Shown here: positions 23,098-31,087 of the stretch, piece after piece
How positions within the stretch are numbered: the first letter of the stretch is position 1
Layout of the letters: every line of letters starts with the position of its first letter
Assembly: GCA_900767025.1 (NCBI GenBank)
Contig: CAAFXS010000097.1
Location: forward strand, 1 to 37,123
DNA length: 37,123 bases
Origin: Clostridia bacterium
GTDB taxonomy: Bacteria; Bacillota; Clostridia; Oscillospirales; Acutalibacteraceae
Reading direction: 5' to 3'
Notes under the pieces: generated by a model
Databases searched by the model: none
What the model was told of the DNA's origin: nothing
Seen by the model: only the letters and a program-made list of their open reading frames with translations
Made by a program: the position numbers and the translations under genes

Positions 23098-24376
23098 TAT
23101 CCTTGTTTTTTACTACTGACAATGCAGAGTAGTCCTCCCTCATCATATTTGCAAGGCGTTTTTCCAAATCCTCCTTGGTTACGGATTTGTAAATATCCAT
23201 AGCATCAAAGATTGAATATCCGCCGAAATGAGCAGCAATAAAGCCGTTGGCAACGCCGTCAATATCGTTATATTCCATAATTTCCTTGCCGTACATTGAA
23301 CGCCTTACAGATTCAAACTGTTCACTGTCAATACCCTTTGATTTAAGCTTTGCAACGGCTTTTTTAATTTCCTCGGCTACTGCCTGTGGGTCGTTGCTTT
23401 CGCCGTCAAAAATAACTGCCTCATATCCGTTGCCCACAAAATATTCCTTTGAAAAGCCTGTGTTAATCAATCCTTTTTCAAAAAGAGAATTGTAAAGCTC
23501 GGAGGTATCGCCTGCAAGAATTTCAAGAAGAATATTTGTTTCAACAATGGTTTTAATATCCTGAACAGGCTTTTGGCACCTTTCCTTGTAGCCGAAGGAG
23601 AAAACTGGCATACTCATTGAAAGGTTGTATTCACAGTAATCACCTGCAATTTCATCGGGCTCATCCTCAAAGGAACGCTCAATGGTAACAGGCTCGGATT
23701 TTTTCAGCATTTTATCACAAACAGACAATACCTGCTCAGGTGTAACACCGCCCACAACTGCAAGGCACATATTACCGAGATTGTAGAAAGTATTATAGCA
23801 ATCATACAAAAGCCTGTCTGTAATCTGTGCGATTGACTCCACCGTACCTGCAATATCAATCCTTACAGGATGATTTTTATAAAGCAGTCTTAACAGGTTA
23901 AAGGTACTCATCCAGCCTGCAACATCGTAGTACATTGTAATTTCCTGACCGATAATTCCCTGCTCCTTTTCCACCGTTTCCTTGGTGAAATAAGGGTGGG
24001 TAACAAAATCAAGGAGTATTTCAAGCGAGTCCTCAAAATTGTCACTGCACTGAAAAAGGTAACAGGTTTTGTCAAATGATGTATATGCATTTGCACTTGC
24101 ACCTGTTTTTGCATATCTTGCAAAAGCGTCAATCTCCTCGCTTTCAAAAAGCTTGTGCTCAAGAAAATGAGCAATACCCTCGGGCACAACTGTCCATTCA
24201 TTGCTGTTCGAGGTTTTGAATTTTGTATCAATAGAGCCGTACTGTGTGCCGAAAACTGCATAAGCCGAGGAATAATTTTCCTTTGGCATCACAAAAATTT
24301 TCAGACCTGACTGATGGTCAATTTCGTAATATTTTTCACCCAAGGCATCTGATTTTATTTCTTTAATGTTATTCAT
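23090..24376 (-). CDS. ymfH: M16-family zinc peptidase, YmfH-like (EF-P 5-aminopentanol modification)
   Basis: 428 residues. The inverted zinc motif HFLEH is at 70-74 (EGIAHFLEHKLFESE), with the third-ligand region EKEQGIIGQEITMYYD near 140, so this is the catalytic partner of the M16 pair. In Bacillus subtilis YmfH and YmfF are both needed for 5-aminopentanol modification of elongation factor P. The start codon overlaps the stop of the upstream ymfF gene (ATGA), which suggests a 1:1 heterodimer as in other two-gene M16B systems. Its precise substrate is unknown. Confidence 0.88.
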   Translation of the reverse strand: MNNIKEIKSDALGEKYYEIDHQSGLKIFVMPKENYSSAYAVFGTQYGSIDTKFKTSNSNEWTVVPEGIAHFLEHKLFESEEIDAFARYAKTGASANAYTSFDKTCYLFQCSDNFEDSLEILLDFVTHPYFTKETVEKEQGIIGQEITMYYDVAGWMSTFNLLRLLYKNHPVRIDIAGTVESIAQITDRLLYDCYNTFYNLGNMCLAVVGGVTPEQVLSVCDKMLKKSEPVTIERSFEDEPDEIAGDYCEYNLSMSMPVFSFGYKERCQKPVQDIKTIVETNILLEILAGDTSELYNSLFEKGLINTGFSKEYFVGNGYEAVIFDGESNDPQAVAEEIKKAVAKLKSKGIDSEQFESVRRSMYGKEIMEYNDIDGVANGFIAAHFGGYSIFDAMDIYKSVTKEDLEKRLANMMREDYSALSVVKNKDNE

Positions 24377-25656
24377 AATTGTTCTGCCTCCTTTGGTGAT
24401 GACAGCTTATAAACGGTGTCAAGGCTCAAAAGCTCTGCACAGCTTTGAATTTGCTGTGCCGTAACGCCGTTGTTCTCTGCGGCGGACATTTCCGGCGACT
24501 TAATCACATCATCGGTAATTTGGTTTGAATACCAGTTTTCAAGTGCCTCCGGAGCATCGTTGACAGATAAAATCATATCTGTAATGCTTATCTTTGACGA
24601 GTTGAACTCCTCCTCAAAATCGCCCTGCTGAATGGCTTTAAGCTGATTGAGTATTTCATTCACAGCCTTGTCCATATTTTCCTCGTTACAGCCGCACTGA
24701 ACAAGAATCATACTTTTCAGCCTTGTATATCTTGCAGAGCAGTAGTAGCAAAGGCTCAGCTTTTCCCTGACATTTGCAAAAAGCTTTGAGTATGGTCCTC
24801 CGCCAAAAACATCGCAAAAGCTTCGCATTGCAGGAGTCAGACTGTCATCGGGTCGGAGATTAACACGAAAGCCCAAAACAAGCTTGCCCTGTTTAACGTC
24901 AATGCGTTCCATATGCTCCTGCACCTCATTGCTGACAGGAACAAAAACCGCCTGTGGCAAGGGTGAATATTCCCTGTTAACATTTTTAAAGGCGTGTTTA
25001 ACACATTCACTCACTGCGTCGGCATCGGCACTGCCGATAATTGTTACCATAACCTTTGCCTGTGACAAAAGATTATTGTAGGCGTTTTTAACTGACGCCG
25101 TGTCAAGAGCCTTAATATCCTCACGGCTGCCGTAGCGGTTAATGGCGTAGGGCTCGTCCTTGAACATCAGCTTTTCCGTCTGCCTTAAAACATAGGTCCT
25201 TTTTTCGTTTTCCTCTGCCTCTAACTTTTCGGTAAGAATACGCTTTTCGCTTTCAATATCTTCACTGAAAAAATCGCCGTTTTCATCAAGCTTAGGCTCA
25301 AACAAAAGTGACATCAGAAGCTTAACACATTCTGCCGAAATACTTTCGCCGTCAAGGGAAAATCTGTCATCAAGGCAGGTAACGCCTAATTTGAGCACCT
25401 GACATTCACCGATTTTTGAAACGGTGGGTGCAAGGACTGCACCGTAAAGACCTGCCAGCTTTTTGTTAAGGGACAAAAGAGTGGGGTACTCTGTGCTTTT
25501 CCTTGACAGAAGATTGATGAGCAAAGCGTTAGCCGATGCTGTTTCCGCCTTAAGCGGAACCGCAAGGCTCACTGCTATTTCATTTGTTTTAAACTGATTT
25601 GCATTTACACTGATAAGGGTAATTCCCTCGTCAATATCCTTTTTAACAAAATCCAA
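24373..25656 (-). CDS. ymfF: M16-family peptidase-like protein without zinc motif, YmfF-like
   Basis: 427 residues with the M16 two-domain fold: INLLSRKSTEYPTLLSLNKKLAGLYGA in the N-terminal half and FGGGPYSKLFANVREKLSLCYYCSA (the R/Y substrate-binding region) near 290, but no HxxEH in the first domain, as in the non-catalytic partner of such pairs. The start is TTG at 25656; GGAGG lies 8 bases upstream and no ATG exists near the N-terminus. First gene of the operon ymfF-ymfH-lgt-folD-pncC-pspC-tRNA. A weak promoter-like TTTAAA-17-TATAGT is present upstream. Confidence 0.87.
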   Translation of the reverse strand: MDFVKKDIDEGITLISVNANQFKTNEIAVSLAVPLKAETASANALLINLLSRKSTEYPTLLSLNKKLAGLYGAVLAPTVSKIGECQVLKLGVTCLDDRFSLDGESISAECVKLLMSLLFEPKLDENGDFFSEDIESEKRILTEKLEAEENEKRTYVLRQTEKLMFKDEPYAINRYGSREDIKALDTASVKNAYNNLLSQAKVMVTIIGSADADAVSECVKHAFKNVNREYSPLPQAVFVPVSNEVQEHMERIDVKQGKLVLGFRVNLRPDDSLTPAMRSFCDVFGGGPYSKLFANVREKLSLCYYCSARYTRLKSMILVQCGCNEENMDKAVNEILNQLKAIQQGDFEEEFNSSKISITDMILSVNDAPEALENWYSNQITDDVIKSPEMSAAENNGVTAQQIQSCAELLSLDTVYKLSSPKEAEQL

Positions 25657-25711
25657 TTAACATTCCTCCAAAGCAATATCAAATATTACTATATCATATT
25701 ATTTACCAAAT

Positions 25712-26020
25712 TTAAAGTAATAAATATAAAAGAGCCAAAATTAATGTGTTATCAGCGCCCTCCTTTGACAAAAGCATAATCAGTGCAAGGATAACAAAAA
25801 AGGCTTTGTCATCGTTTGCTTCGTCTGCTTTTTCGTCCTTTTGGGTGCTTTTCGTGTTTTCTCTTTTTGGCTGATTATTTACAGGAGGCGGCACGGTATT
25901 CCCTGTTTTATTGCTTTCGTTTTGCCGTGGTGTATCCTCCACAAAGCGCGAGGCACGGTTTCTCATTTCCCAAACCCGTTTTTTAGCCTCGTTTATTTCC
26001 CTTTCATCAAACTGTGCCAT
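25712..26020 (-). CDS. Small protein with charged N-terminus and Leu-rich C-terminus
   Basis: 102 residues, not assigned to a family. Residues 1-30 are helical and charged, residues 35-70 are a Pro/Asn/Gln/Lys low-complexity linker, and the last 33 residues form two hydrophobic stretches separated by acidic/Gly residues (AFFVILALIMLLSKEGADNT then LILALLYLLL). This end is too short for two standard membrane spans and may insert as a hairpin. Its ATG shares bases with the stop of the upstream gene (TAATG), so translation is coupled. I recall similar hydrophobic-acidic-hydrophobic tails in small clostridial proteins of unknown role, some thought to be sporulation-linked; that is not shown here. 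Confidence 0.65.
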   Translation of the reverse strand: MAQFDEREINEAKKRVWEMRNRASRFVEDTPRQNESNKTGNTVPPPVNNQPKRENTKSTQKDEKADEANDDKAFFVILALIMLLSKEGADNTLILALLYLLL

Positions 26021-26397
26021 TAAAACAGCTCCCTTAATAACGGCAGTACCTCAAAAAGCTTCAGTATTCTCAGCGCCTGGTCGGCTTTGTTTTGGGTTTC
26101 GGGGCTCAAATGGGGCTTCAGCGCCATAATCAAATCAACATTTTTATTCTTGGTGTTGTTCATTTTTTCAAATATTGTTTTTGCCTTCATTATCATATCA
26201 AAATCAATATTGTCAAAGCCTATGCTTTGAGGCAGGTTGGAAAGCCCACCGGCTGTTTGATTTGAATTATTATTCTGCGGCTGAGGAGCAGGGGCAGAGG
26301 CGCCGCCGTTTTCACCTAAAATCGACGACGCCACACCCTTTAGCATATTAATATCATCAGCACTTAGGCTGTTTATAATATCATTTAGATTATCCAT
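26020..26397 (-). CDS. Small protein of unknown function (middle gene of three)
   Basis: 125 residues, soluble. It has an N-terminal helix (LNDIINSLSADDINMLKGVA), an Asn/Gln/Pro linker at about 33-55, and a helical C-terminal half with HLSPETQNKADQALRILKLF ending in EVLPLLRELF. No known domain recognised. It overlaps the downstream gene by one base and starts one base after the stop of the upstream gene, so the three proteins are probably made together and may form a complex. Confidence 0.65.
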   Translation of the reverse strand: MDNLNDIINSLSADDINMLKGVASSILGENGGASAPAPQPQNNNSNQTAGGLSNLPQSIGFDNIDFDMIMKAKTIFEKMNNTKNKNVDLIMALKPHLSPETQNKADQALRILKLFEVLPLLRELF

Positions 26398-26398
26398 A

Positions 26399-26638
26399 TT
26401 ACTTGCCTTCCGTAAACTTTTTCAAAAGCTCCTTTGCCTGAGGAGTTGACAACAGCTTTTCGCAAGCCGCTTTATCGGACAAAACACTTTTCAGCTTTTG
26501 GGACGCCTCCGGCGAAAGATTTTTGTTGACAAAATCATCAAGCTGACCCTTTTCGCCTGCCTCTTTCATTTTGTTAATATCAATTCCTGTTTGTGCCTGA
26601 GCTTTTTTCATAAAATTATTCATATTATTGCTGTTCAT
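26399..26638 (-). CDS. Small helical protein of unknown function (first gene of three)
   Basis: 79 residues, soluble and basic-acidic mixed. The sequence is helical throughout (MNNFMKKAQAQTGIDINKMK, then SPEASQKLKSVLSDKAACEK and TPQAKELLKKFTEG). The phrase SPEASQKLKSVLSDK resembles the SPETQNKADQALRIL helix of the next gene, which hints at duplication. The ATG is preceded by GGGGAGATTATTTCA. It is divergent from the phosphodiesterase gene at 26711, with a 72-base A/T-rich region between that must hold both promoters. Confidence 0.65.
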   Translation of the reverse strand: MNSNNMNNFMKKAQAQTGIDINKMKEAGEKGQLDDFVNKNLSPEASQKLKSVLSDKAACEKLLSTPQAKELLKKFTEGK

Positions 26639-26710
26639 TGAAATAATCTCCCCTTTAGAGTATAATAAATACAGCTATTACAATCTATGACAAAAGGCAG
26701 GAATTTATGA

Positions 26711-27172
26711 ATGAGAATTGTTGTAATGTCCGACTCACACAGAGCAAAGGGTAATCTTTTTGAAATTGTTGAAAAGCATATGAAAACCACCGACCTGTTT
26801 TTGTTTTTAGGAGACGGAGAGGATGATTTTGACGAGGTGCTGATGCTTTACCCCGATATTAAATATGACCGTGTTTGCGGTAACTGCGACTGGTATTCCG
26901 CATATCCCCTTTACAAATGCATTGACGCAGGGGGCAAAAAAATCTTTTTCTCCCACGGGCATCCGTTTCATGTTAAATTCGGTTACGAGGAGATTATAAG
27001 GGAATCCCGCTCGGCAGGTGCGGACATCTGTCTTTTCGGCCACACACATAATCAGCTTACAGAATACAGGGACGGGCTGTATATTATGAACCCCGGCTCC
27101 GTTTCCGACGGCAGATACGGTATGATAGATATTGTTGAAAACGGAATTATGCTGATACCGTCAAGAATTTAA
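26711..27172 (+). CDS. YfcE/MJ0936-type metallophosphodiesterase
   Basis: 153 residues. The calcineurin-like metal motifs are in order: MSDSHRAKGNL (Asp8, His10), LFLGDGEDDFDE, GNCDW, FFSHGHPF and FGHTHN, followed by NPGSVS, which is characteristic of the YfcE/MJ0936 group. These enzymes hydrolyse phosphodiester bonds in a Mn-dependent manner in vitro; the physiological substrate is unclear. Start chosen at the ATG with AGG(C)AGG about 9 bases upstream. It ends just before an A8-T4-A-T8 tract that may act as a weak terminator and as an upstream element for the next promoter. Confidence 0.92.
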   Translation: MRIVVMSDSHRAKGNLFEIVEKHMKTTDLFLFLGDGEDDFDEVLMLYPDIKYDRVCGNCDWYSAYPLYKCIDAGGKKIFFSHGHPFHVKFGYEEIIRESRSAGADICLFGHTHNQLTEYRDGLYIMNPGSVSDGRYGMIDIVENGIMLIPSRI

Positions 27173-27192
27173 AAAAAATTTTATTTTTTTTG

Positions 27193-27217
27193 CAGACACT
27201 TTGGAAAATTCTGCGTC
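27193..27217 (+). promoter_or_regulatory. ECF-type promoter candidate of the sigma cassette
   Basis: CAGAC (27193-27197), a 16-base spacer and CGTC (27214-27217) in the context GCGTCTTAATAGG, preceded by a T-rich tract. CGTC at -10, followed by TAATAG, is characteristic of promoters read by ECF sigma factors in Firmicutes. No sigma-A boxes of similar quality are seen, so the cassette is probably read by its own sigma factor. Confidence 0.55.
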
Positions 27218-27257
27218 TTAATAGGTGAGTACTCAATTAATCGAAAGGAAGAGAGCT

Positions 27258-27935
27258 ATGGCACTGTTTAAAAAGTCAAATGAAAATTCGGAAAAATCAT
27301 CGGTTATGAATGTGGCAACCGCTGATTTCAGAAGCTACACACCATCTGCACTTGATAACATCAAGCATTTGAATGCGGCAACGGTTCTTCTGCCTAAAAA
27401 TCCTACTGCAGAATTTACCGAAAGCTATGCAAGAATCAAGAAAAATATTGCAACTGAATTATATATTGACGGTGATGTTCAGGTTTCCACCGTTAACGGC
27501 GTTTCAGTTATTGATGAAACTGTATCGGAAAGCAACAACCTATATTTCATCAACGGTATGGCATTTATCAAAAAGCATGCATCCGACAAACCCATAAGCA
27601 TTATAACAAACGGAGTTGCCGTTTGGGAAAAAGGCACAAAAATCAATTCGCTTACCACCAACGGAATAGTCGCAGAGCTGGAATTTGAGGCTGAACACAT
27701 TAAAACCTTTCCGGCACGGTGTGAATTTGATAAAGAGTTTATTGAAATGCTTAAGGACAACACGGTTGTGCTTTGCGGCGGCAGAGTAATCTTTGAAAAG
27801 GATGTTACAAGCAAGTCACTGCTTGAAAAAAATATTCACTTTGCAGTGGGCGGAAGAATAAGCTGTGACAAAAGCATAAGAAGTGCAGTTCAGATGGTTT
27901 GCACCGCCGGCGGAAAAATAGCAGATGAAAAATGA
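27258..27935 (+). CDS. Beta-rich cytoplasmic protein of unknown function in the ECF sigma operon
   Basis: 225 residues from the ATG at 27258 (MALFKKSNE), which follows GAAAGGAAGAGAG; an earlier in-frame start at 27225 has no ribosome binding site. No signal peptide or membrane helix. After a polar N-terminus of about 30 residues, residues 60-222 consist of short beta-strand-like repeats with G-V/I turns (ELYIDGDVQVSTVNGVSV, NNLYFINGMAF, SIITNGVAVW, TTNGIVAELEF, LCGGRVIFEKD, HFAVGGRISC), which recall bactofilin-like or beta-helix folds, but I cannot name a family. It overlaps the sigma gene by 11 bases. As the first gene of a self-regulated sigma operon it could be the output or the modulator of the sigma factor. 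Confidence 0.75.
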   Translation: MALFKKSNENSEKSSVMNVATADFRSYTPSALDNIKHLNAATVLLPKNPTAEFTESYARIKKNIATELYIDGDVQVSTVNGVSVIDETVSESNNLYFINGMAFIKKHASDKPISIITNGVAVWEKGTKINSLTTNGIVAELEFEAEHIKTFPARCEFDKEFIEMLKDNTVVLCGGRVIFEKDVTSKSLLEKNIHFAVGGRISCDKSIRSAVQMVCTAGGKIADEK

Positions 27936-28389
27936 CAGTAACAGTGCAGTTCTTTTCAGTGAAATTTATGAGAAATACTACAAGAAAATTTTGCAGTATT
28001 TCAGAAAGGATTTTGCACCTGAGGACGCAGAGGATTTAACTCAGCAAAGCTTTCTTCAGTTATGGGCATGGTTGCCCGGCGGCAATATAAAAAATCAGCG
28101 GGCACTTATTTACAGAATTGCGAAAAATGTCAAATACGATAAATTCCGTAAAAATGCCCTTTTGCTTGAGTCAATGCTGATTCCCGAGGAATTTGATGTG
28201 GGTGACACCGACAACCCTTTCAGCATAGTTGATTTAAAGCTGTCCGTAAAAAAGCTGTCACCCAAGGAGCAACAGCTTTTACTGCTGAGCCTTGACGGCT
28301 ACAACAGCACGGAAATCGGAAAGCTGCTTGAAATAAGTCCTTCCGCAGTTCGCACTCGGCTGCAAAAAGTAAGGAAAAAGCTGAAATGA
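27925..28389 (+). CDS. ECF-family RNA polymerase sigma factor
   Basis: 154 residues. Region 2 is at about 10-70 (LFSEIYEKYYKKILQYFRKD, then PEDAEDLTQQSFLQLWAWL) and region 4 at about 95-152 (LSPKEQQLLLLSLDGYNSTE, then IGKLLEISPSAVRTRLQKVR), the compact two-domain build of ECF sigma factors. The ATG lies inside the end of the upstream gene. No classical membrane anti-sigma gene follows; instead the stop codon overlaps the start of a 32-residue membrane microprotein (ATGA). Control of its activity is therefore not obvious. Confidence 0.92.
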   Translation: MKNDSNSAVLFSEIYEKYYKKILQYFRKDFAPEDAEDLTQQSFLQLWAWLPGGNIKNQRALIYRIAKNVKYDKFRKNALLLESMLIPEEFDVGDTDNPFSIVDLKLSVKKLSPKEQQLLLLSLDGYNSTEIGKLLEISPSAVRTRLQKVRKKLK

Positions 28390-28484
28390 CTACTATGATT
28401 TTAGTTGATGCTCTGGCAAAAACAGCCGCCTGTATTATAGCAATTTTCTGCTTAATAAAAAACGGCGGCGGAGATAATCAATGA
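28386..28484 (+). CDS. 32-residue single-helix membrane microprotein
   Basis: The reading frame begins at an ATG that overlaps the sigma-factor stop (ATGA) and has AAGGAA about 10 bases upstream. The peptide is a single hydrophobic helix (MILVDALAKTAACIIAIFCL) followed by a polar tail IKNGGGDNQ. Its stop overlaps the start of the next small gene in the same ATGA fashion. The double overlap, the ribosome binding site and the position in the operon support translation. The size and membrane helix would suit a minimal anti-sigma or membrane-signal peptide, which is speculation. Confidence 0.6.
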   Translation: MTTMILVDALAKTAACIIAIFCLIKNGGGDNQ

Positions 28485-28573
28485 AAAAGATATTTCAATC
28501 ACTTATGCGCTTCTTTGACAGAGTATTTGAACCTGCAAAACGGCTTGTTGAATACCTATCGGATAAGCTTTGA
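28481..28573 (+). CDS. 30-residue amphipathic microprotein
   Basis: ATG overlaps the stop of the preceding small gene (ATGA), and GGAG lies 8 bases upstream (GGCGGAGATAATCA), a good ribosome binding site. The peptide starts MKKIFQSLMRFFDRVFEPAK and ends RLVEYLSDKL. It would be one amphipathic helix with Phe/Leu/Val on one face and Lys/Arg/Asp on the other, suited to lying on a membrane surface. The terminator begins 8 bases after its stop, so the transcript ends here. Function unknown. Confidence 0.6.
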   Translation: MKKIFQSLMRFFDRVFEPAKRLVEYLSDKL

Positions 28574-28581
28574 CACACAAA

Positions 28582-28613
28582 AACAGCACAGAGAATTTTT
28601 TCTCTGTGCTGTT
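28582..28613. terminator. Bidirectional terminator between sigma cassette and clpC
   Basis: A perfect 14-bp stem (28582-28595 with 28600-28613), loop TTTT, with AAAA on the left and GGTTTTT on the right; it serves the sigma cassette and the convergent clpC operon. Confidence 0.85.
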
Positions 28614-28618
28614 GGTTT

Positions 28619-31042
28619 TTACTCAAAGGTAAACTGTCCGTCTTTGTAATCCACGGTACAGTTTTCACTGAGCTTATCCTCAAGAATCAGCTCGCTTAGC
28701 TTATCCTCAATTTTGGTTTGGATTGCACGGCGGAGAGGTCTTGCGCCGTAGACCTTGTCAAAGCCTGCGTCGGCAAGAGCGTCGATTGCACCGTCGGTAA
28801 ACTCAATTTCGTAGCCAAGCTCCGTAAGCTGTTTTTTAAGGGATTTAAGCATACGCCTTGCAATTTCCTTAATATCGTCCTTTTCAAGCTGATTGAAAAC
28901 GATTATTTCGTCAACACGGTTAAGGAATTCAGGCTTAAAGGTTGCCTTTAAATCAGCCATTACAAGCTCTTCGATATTCTTATTTTCGTCCTTGTTATTT
29001 CCGCCGAAGCCCAAAGCGGATTTAGGGTCGGTAATCTTTGATGCACCCACATTAGAGGTCATAATGATTACCGCATTTTTAAAGCTTACCTTTCTGCCCT
29101 GTGAATCGGTAAGAACGCCGTCCTCTAAAATTTGAAGGAGCATATTGAACACATCGGGGTGAGCCTTTTCAATCTCATCAAAAAGAACTACGGAATAAGG
29201 CTTTCTCCTGATTTTTTCCGTAAGCTGGCCGCCCTCGTCAAATCCCACATATCCCGGAGGCGAGCCGATAAGCTTTGAAACGGTATGTTTTTCCATATAC
29301 TCACTCATATCAAGCTTGATGATTGCGTCCTCGTCACCGAACATTGCCTCGGCAAGAGTTTTGCAAAGCTCCGTTTTACCAACACCGGTAGGACCAAGAA
29401 AGATAAATGAGCCGATAGGTCTTTTTGGGTTTTTAAGTCCTGCTCTGCCACGGCGGATAGCTCTTGCAATACCCGATACTGCCTTATCCTGACCCACAAT
29501 TCTTTCGTGAAGAATCTTCTCAAGGTTAAGCAGTCTTTCGCTTTCCTCCTTGGTAATCTGCGTTGCGGGGATTCCTGTCCAGGAGGATACAACATTGGCA
29601 ATATCCTCGGTTGAAATTTCCTTTACCTGATGGGCGGAAAGGTTTTTCCATTTCTCCCTTTCCTCATCAAGCAGGGTTTTAAGGCTCTTTTCCTTATCAC
29701 GAATTTCAGCCGCCTGCTCAAAGTTCTGTGCCCTTACGGCTGACGCCTTTTCCTCCTCAAGAGATTTAAGCTCCTTTTCCATTTCCTTAAGGTTGTCAGG
29801 CACGGTGTATGCCTTAAGTCTTACTCTTGATGCCGCCTCGTCAACAAGGTCAATTGCCTTGTCGGGTAAAAATCTGTCGGCAATATATCTTGATGACATT
29901 TTAACGGCATTTTCGATAGCCTCGTCACTGATTTTAACCTTGTGGTGAGCCTCATATTTGTCACGGATGCCTTTAAGAATCTGTACGGTTTCCTCCTCGG
30001 TAGGCTCGCCCACCGTTACAGGCTGAAAACGGCGTTCAAGAGCCGCATCCTTTTCAATATTCTTTCTGTATTCATCAATGGTTGTTGCACCGATTACCTG
30101 AATTTCGCCCCTTGCAAGAGAGGGCTTAAGGATATTAGCCGCATCCGTTGCACCCTCTGCGGCACCTGCACCCATTATGGTGTGCACCTCGTCTATGAAC
30201 AGGATAACATCCTTGGCATTTTTCACCTCGTCCATAGCCTTTTTGATACGCTCCTCAAAGTCACCTCTGTACTTTGTGCCTGCAACCATTGAGGTTAAAT
30301 CAAGGGCAACAATTTTCTTGCCTGCAAGTAGCTCCGGCACCTCGCCTTTAACAATTTTAAGAGCAAGTCCCTCGGCAATTGCGGTTTTACCTACGCCGGG
30401 TTCACCGATAAGACAAGGGTTATTCTTTGTTCTTCTTGAAAGAATTTGGATTACTCTTTCAATTTCCTCGGACCTGCCGATAACAGGATCGATTTTACCC
30501 TCCTTTGCCATTGCGGTTAGGTCCTTGCCGAACTCGTCAAGGGTAGGTGTTTTTGATTTGCCGTTTTTACCCTTTCTTCCGGTTTCGCCTGTTGAGGCTC
30601 CGCCACGACCCAGGGATGCCACAACCTCTTCAAAAAGCTGACGCTCGTCAATGCCCTGTGAGTTCAGATACATAACGGCATAGGAGTCATCCTCCTGGAG
30701 CATTGCCAAAAGCAGATGCTCCGTATCAACAAAGGAATGCATCATACCTCTTGCAATCTGGAATGCCATATCAAGTATTCTTTTACTTCTTGGGGTGAAA
30801 TCATCGGGAGTAAGCCTTGTGGGGTTGCCCACACCTATGTTCTCTTTTATGAAATTTTCGATGCTTTCGGCAGTAACGCCCTTGCTGTCAAGAACCGAGT
30901 ATGCGGTGCCTGCCTCCTCCTTAACAAGTGCAAGGAGGATATGCTCACTGCCAACATAATTGTGGCCGAAATTTTCTGCCGCTTTGATTGCAAGGTTAAG
31001 CACCTCGCTGGCTTTTTGTGTGAAATAATTAAATCTATACAT
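28619..31042 (-). CDS. clpC: ATP-dependent protease ATPase subunit ClpC
   Basis: 807 residues, full length. Domain order: N-domain with two Clp repeats (1-145), D1 AAA+ domain with Walker A GEPGVGKTAIAEG near 212 and Walker B FIDEVHTIMGAGAA, a coiled-coil middle region with a UVR-type motif (AQNFEQAAEIRDKEKSL near 420-435) that binds McsA/MecA-type adaptors, and D2 with GPTGVGKTELCKTL, GSPPGYVGFDEGG and LFDEIEKAHPDVFN. It unfolds damaged or arginine-phosphorylated proteins for ClpP, whose gene is not in this window. Last gene of the CtsR operon; GGAGG precedes the ATG, and a hairpin at 31063-31087 separates it from mcsB. Confidence 0.97.
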   Translation of the reverse strand: MYRFNYFTQKASEVLNLAIKAAENFGHNYVGSEHILLALVKEEAGTAYSVLDSKGVTAESIENFIKENIGVGNPTRLTPDDFTPRSKRILDMAFQIARGMMHSFVDTEHLLLAMLQEDDSYAVMYLNSQGIDERQLFEEVVASLGRGGASTGETGRKGKNGKSKTPTLDEFGKDLTAMAKEGKIDPVIGRSEEIERVIQILSRRTKNNPCLIGEPGVGKTAIAEGLALKIVKGEVPELLAGKKIVALDLTSMVAGTKYRGDFEERIKKAMDEVKNAKDVILFIDEVHTIMGAGAAEGATDAANILKPSLARGEIQVIGATTIDEYRKNIEKDAALERRFQPVTVGEPTEEETVQILKGIRDKYEAHHKVKISDEAIENAVKMSSRYIADRFLPDKAIDLVDEAASRVRLKAYTVPDNLKEMEKELKSLEEEKASAVRAQNFEQAAEIRDKEKSLKTLLDEEREKWKNLSAHQVKEISTEDIANVVSSWTGIPATQITKEESERLLNLEKILHERIVGQDKAVSGIARAIRRGRAGLKNPKRPIGSFIFLGPTGVGKTELCKTLAEAMFGDEDAIIKLDMSEYMEKHTVSKLIGSPPGYVGFDEGGQLTEKIRRKPYSVVLFDEIEKAHPDVFNMLLQILEDGVLTDSQGRKVSFKNAVIIMTSNVGASKITDPKSALGFGGNNKDENKNIEELVMADLKATFKPEFLNRVDEIIVFNQLEKDDIKEIARRMLKSLKKQLTELGYEIEFTDGAIDALADAGFDKVYGARPLRRAIQTKIEDKLSELILEDKLSENCTVDYKDGQFTFE

Positions 31043-31062
31043 AGTTATACCTCCATAGCTGA

Positions 31063-31087
31063 TAGGAATAACTAATAATTATTCCTA
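31063..31087 (-). other. Hairpin at the mcsB-clpC junction
   Basis: A perfect 9-bp stem TAGGAATAA/TTATTCCTA (31063-31071 with 31079-31087) that includes the mcsB stop codon. There is no T-run, so it is not a terminator; it may tune clpC expression relative to mcsB or protect processed mRNA. Confidence 0.45.

Noticed and set aside
28718..30641. Plus-strand frames of up to 154 codons opposite clpC.
   Set aside because: They are antisense shadows of a highly conserved gene with no ribosome binding sites.
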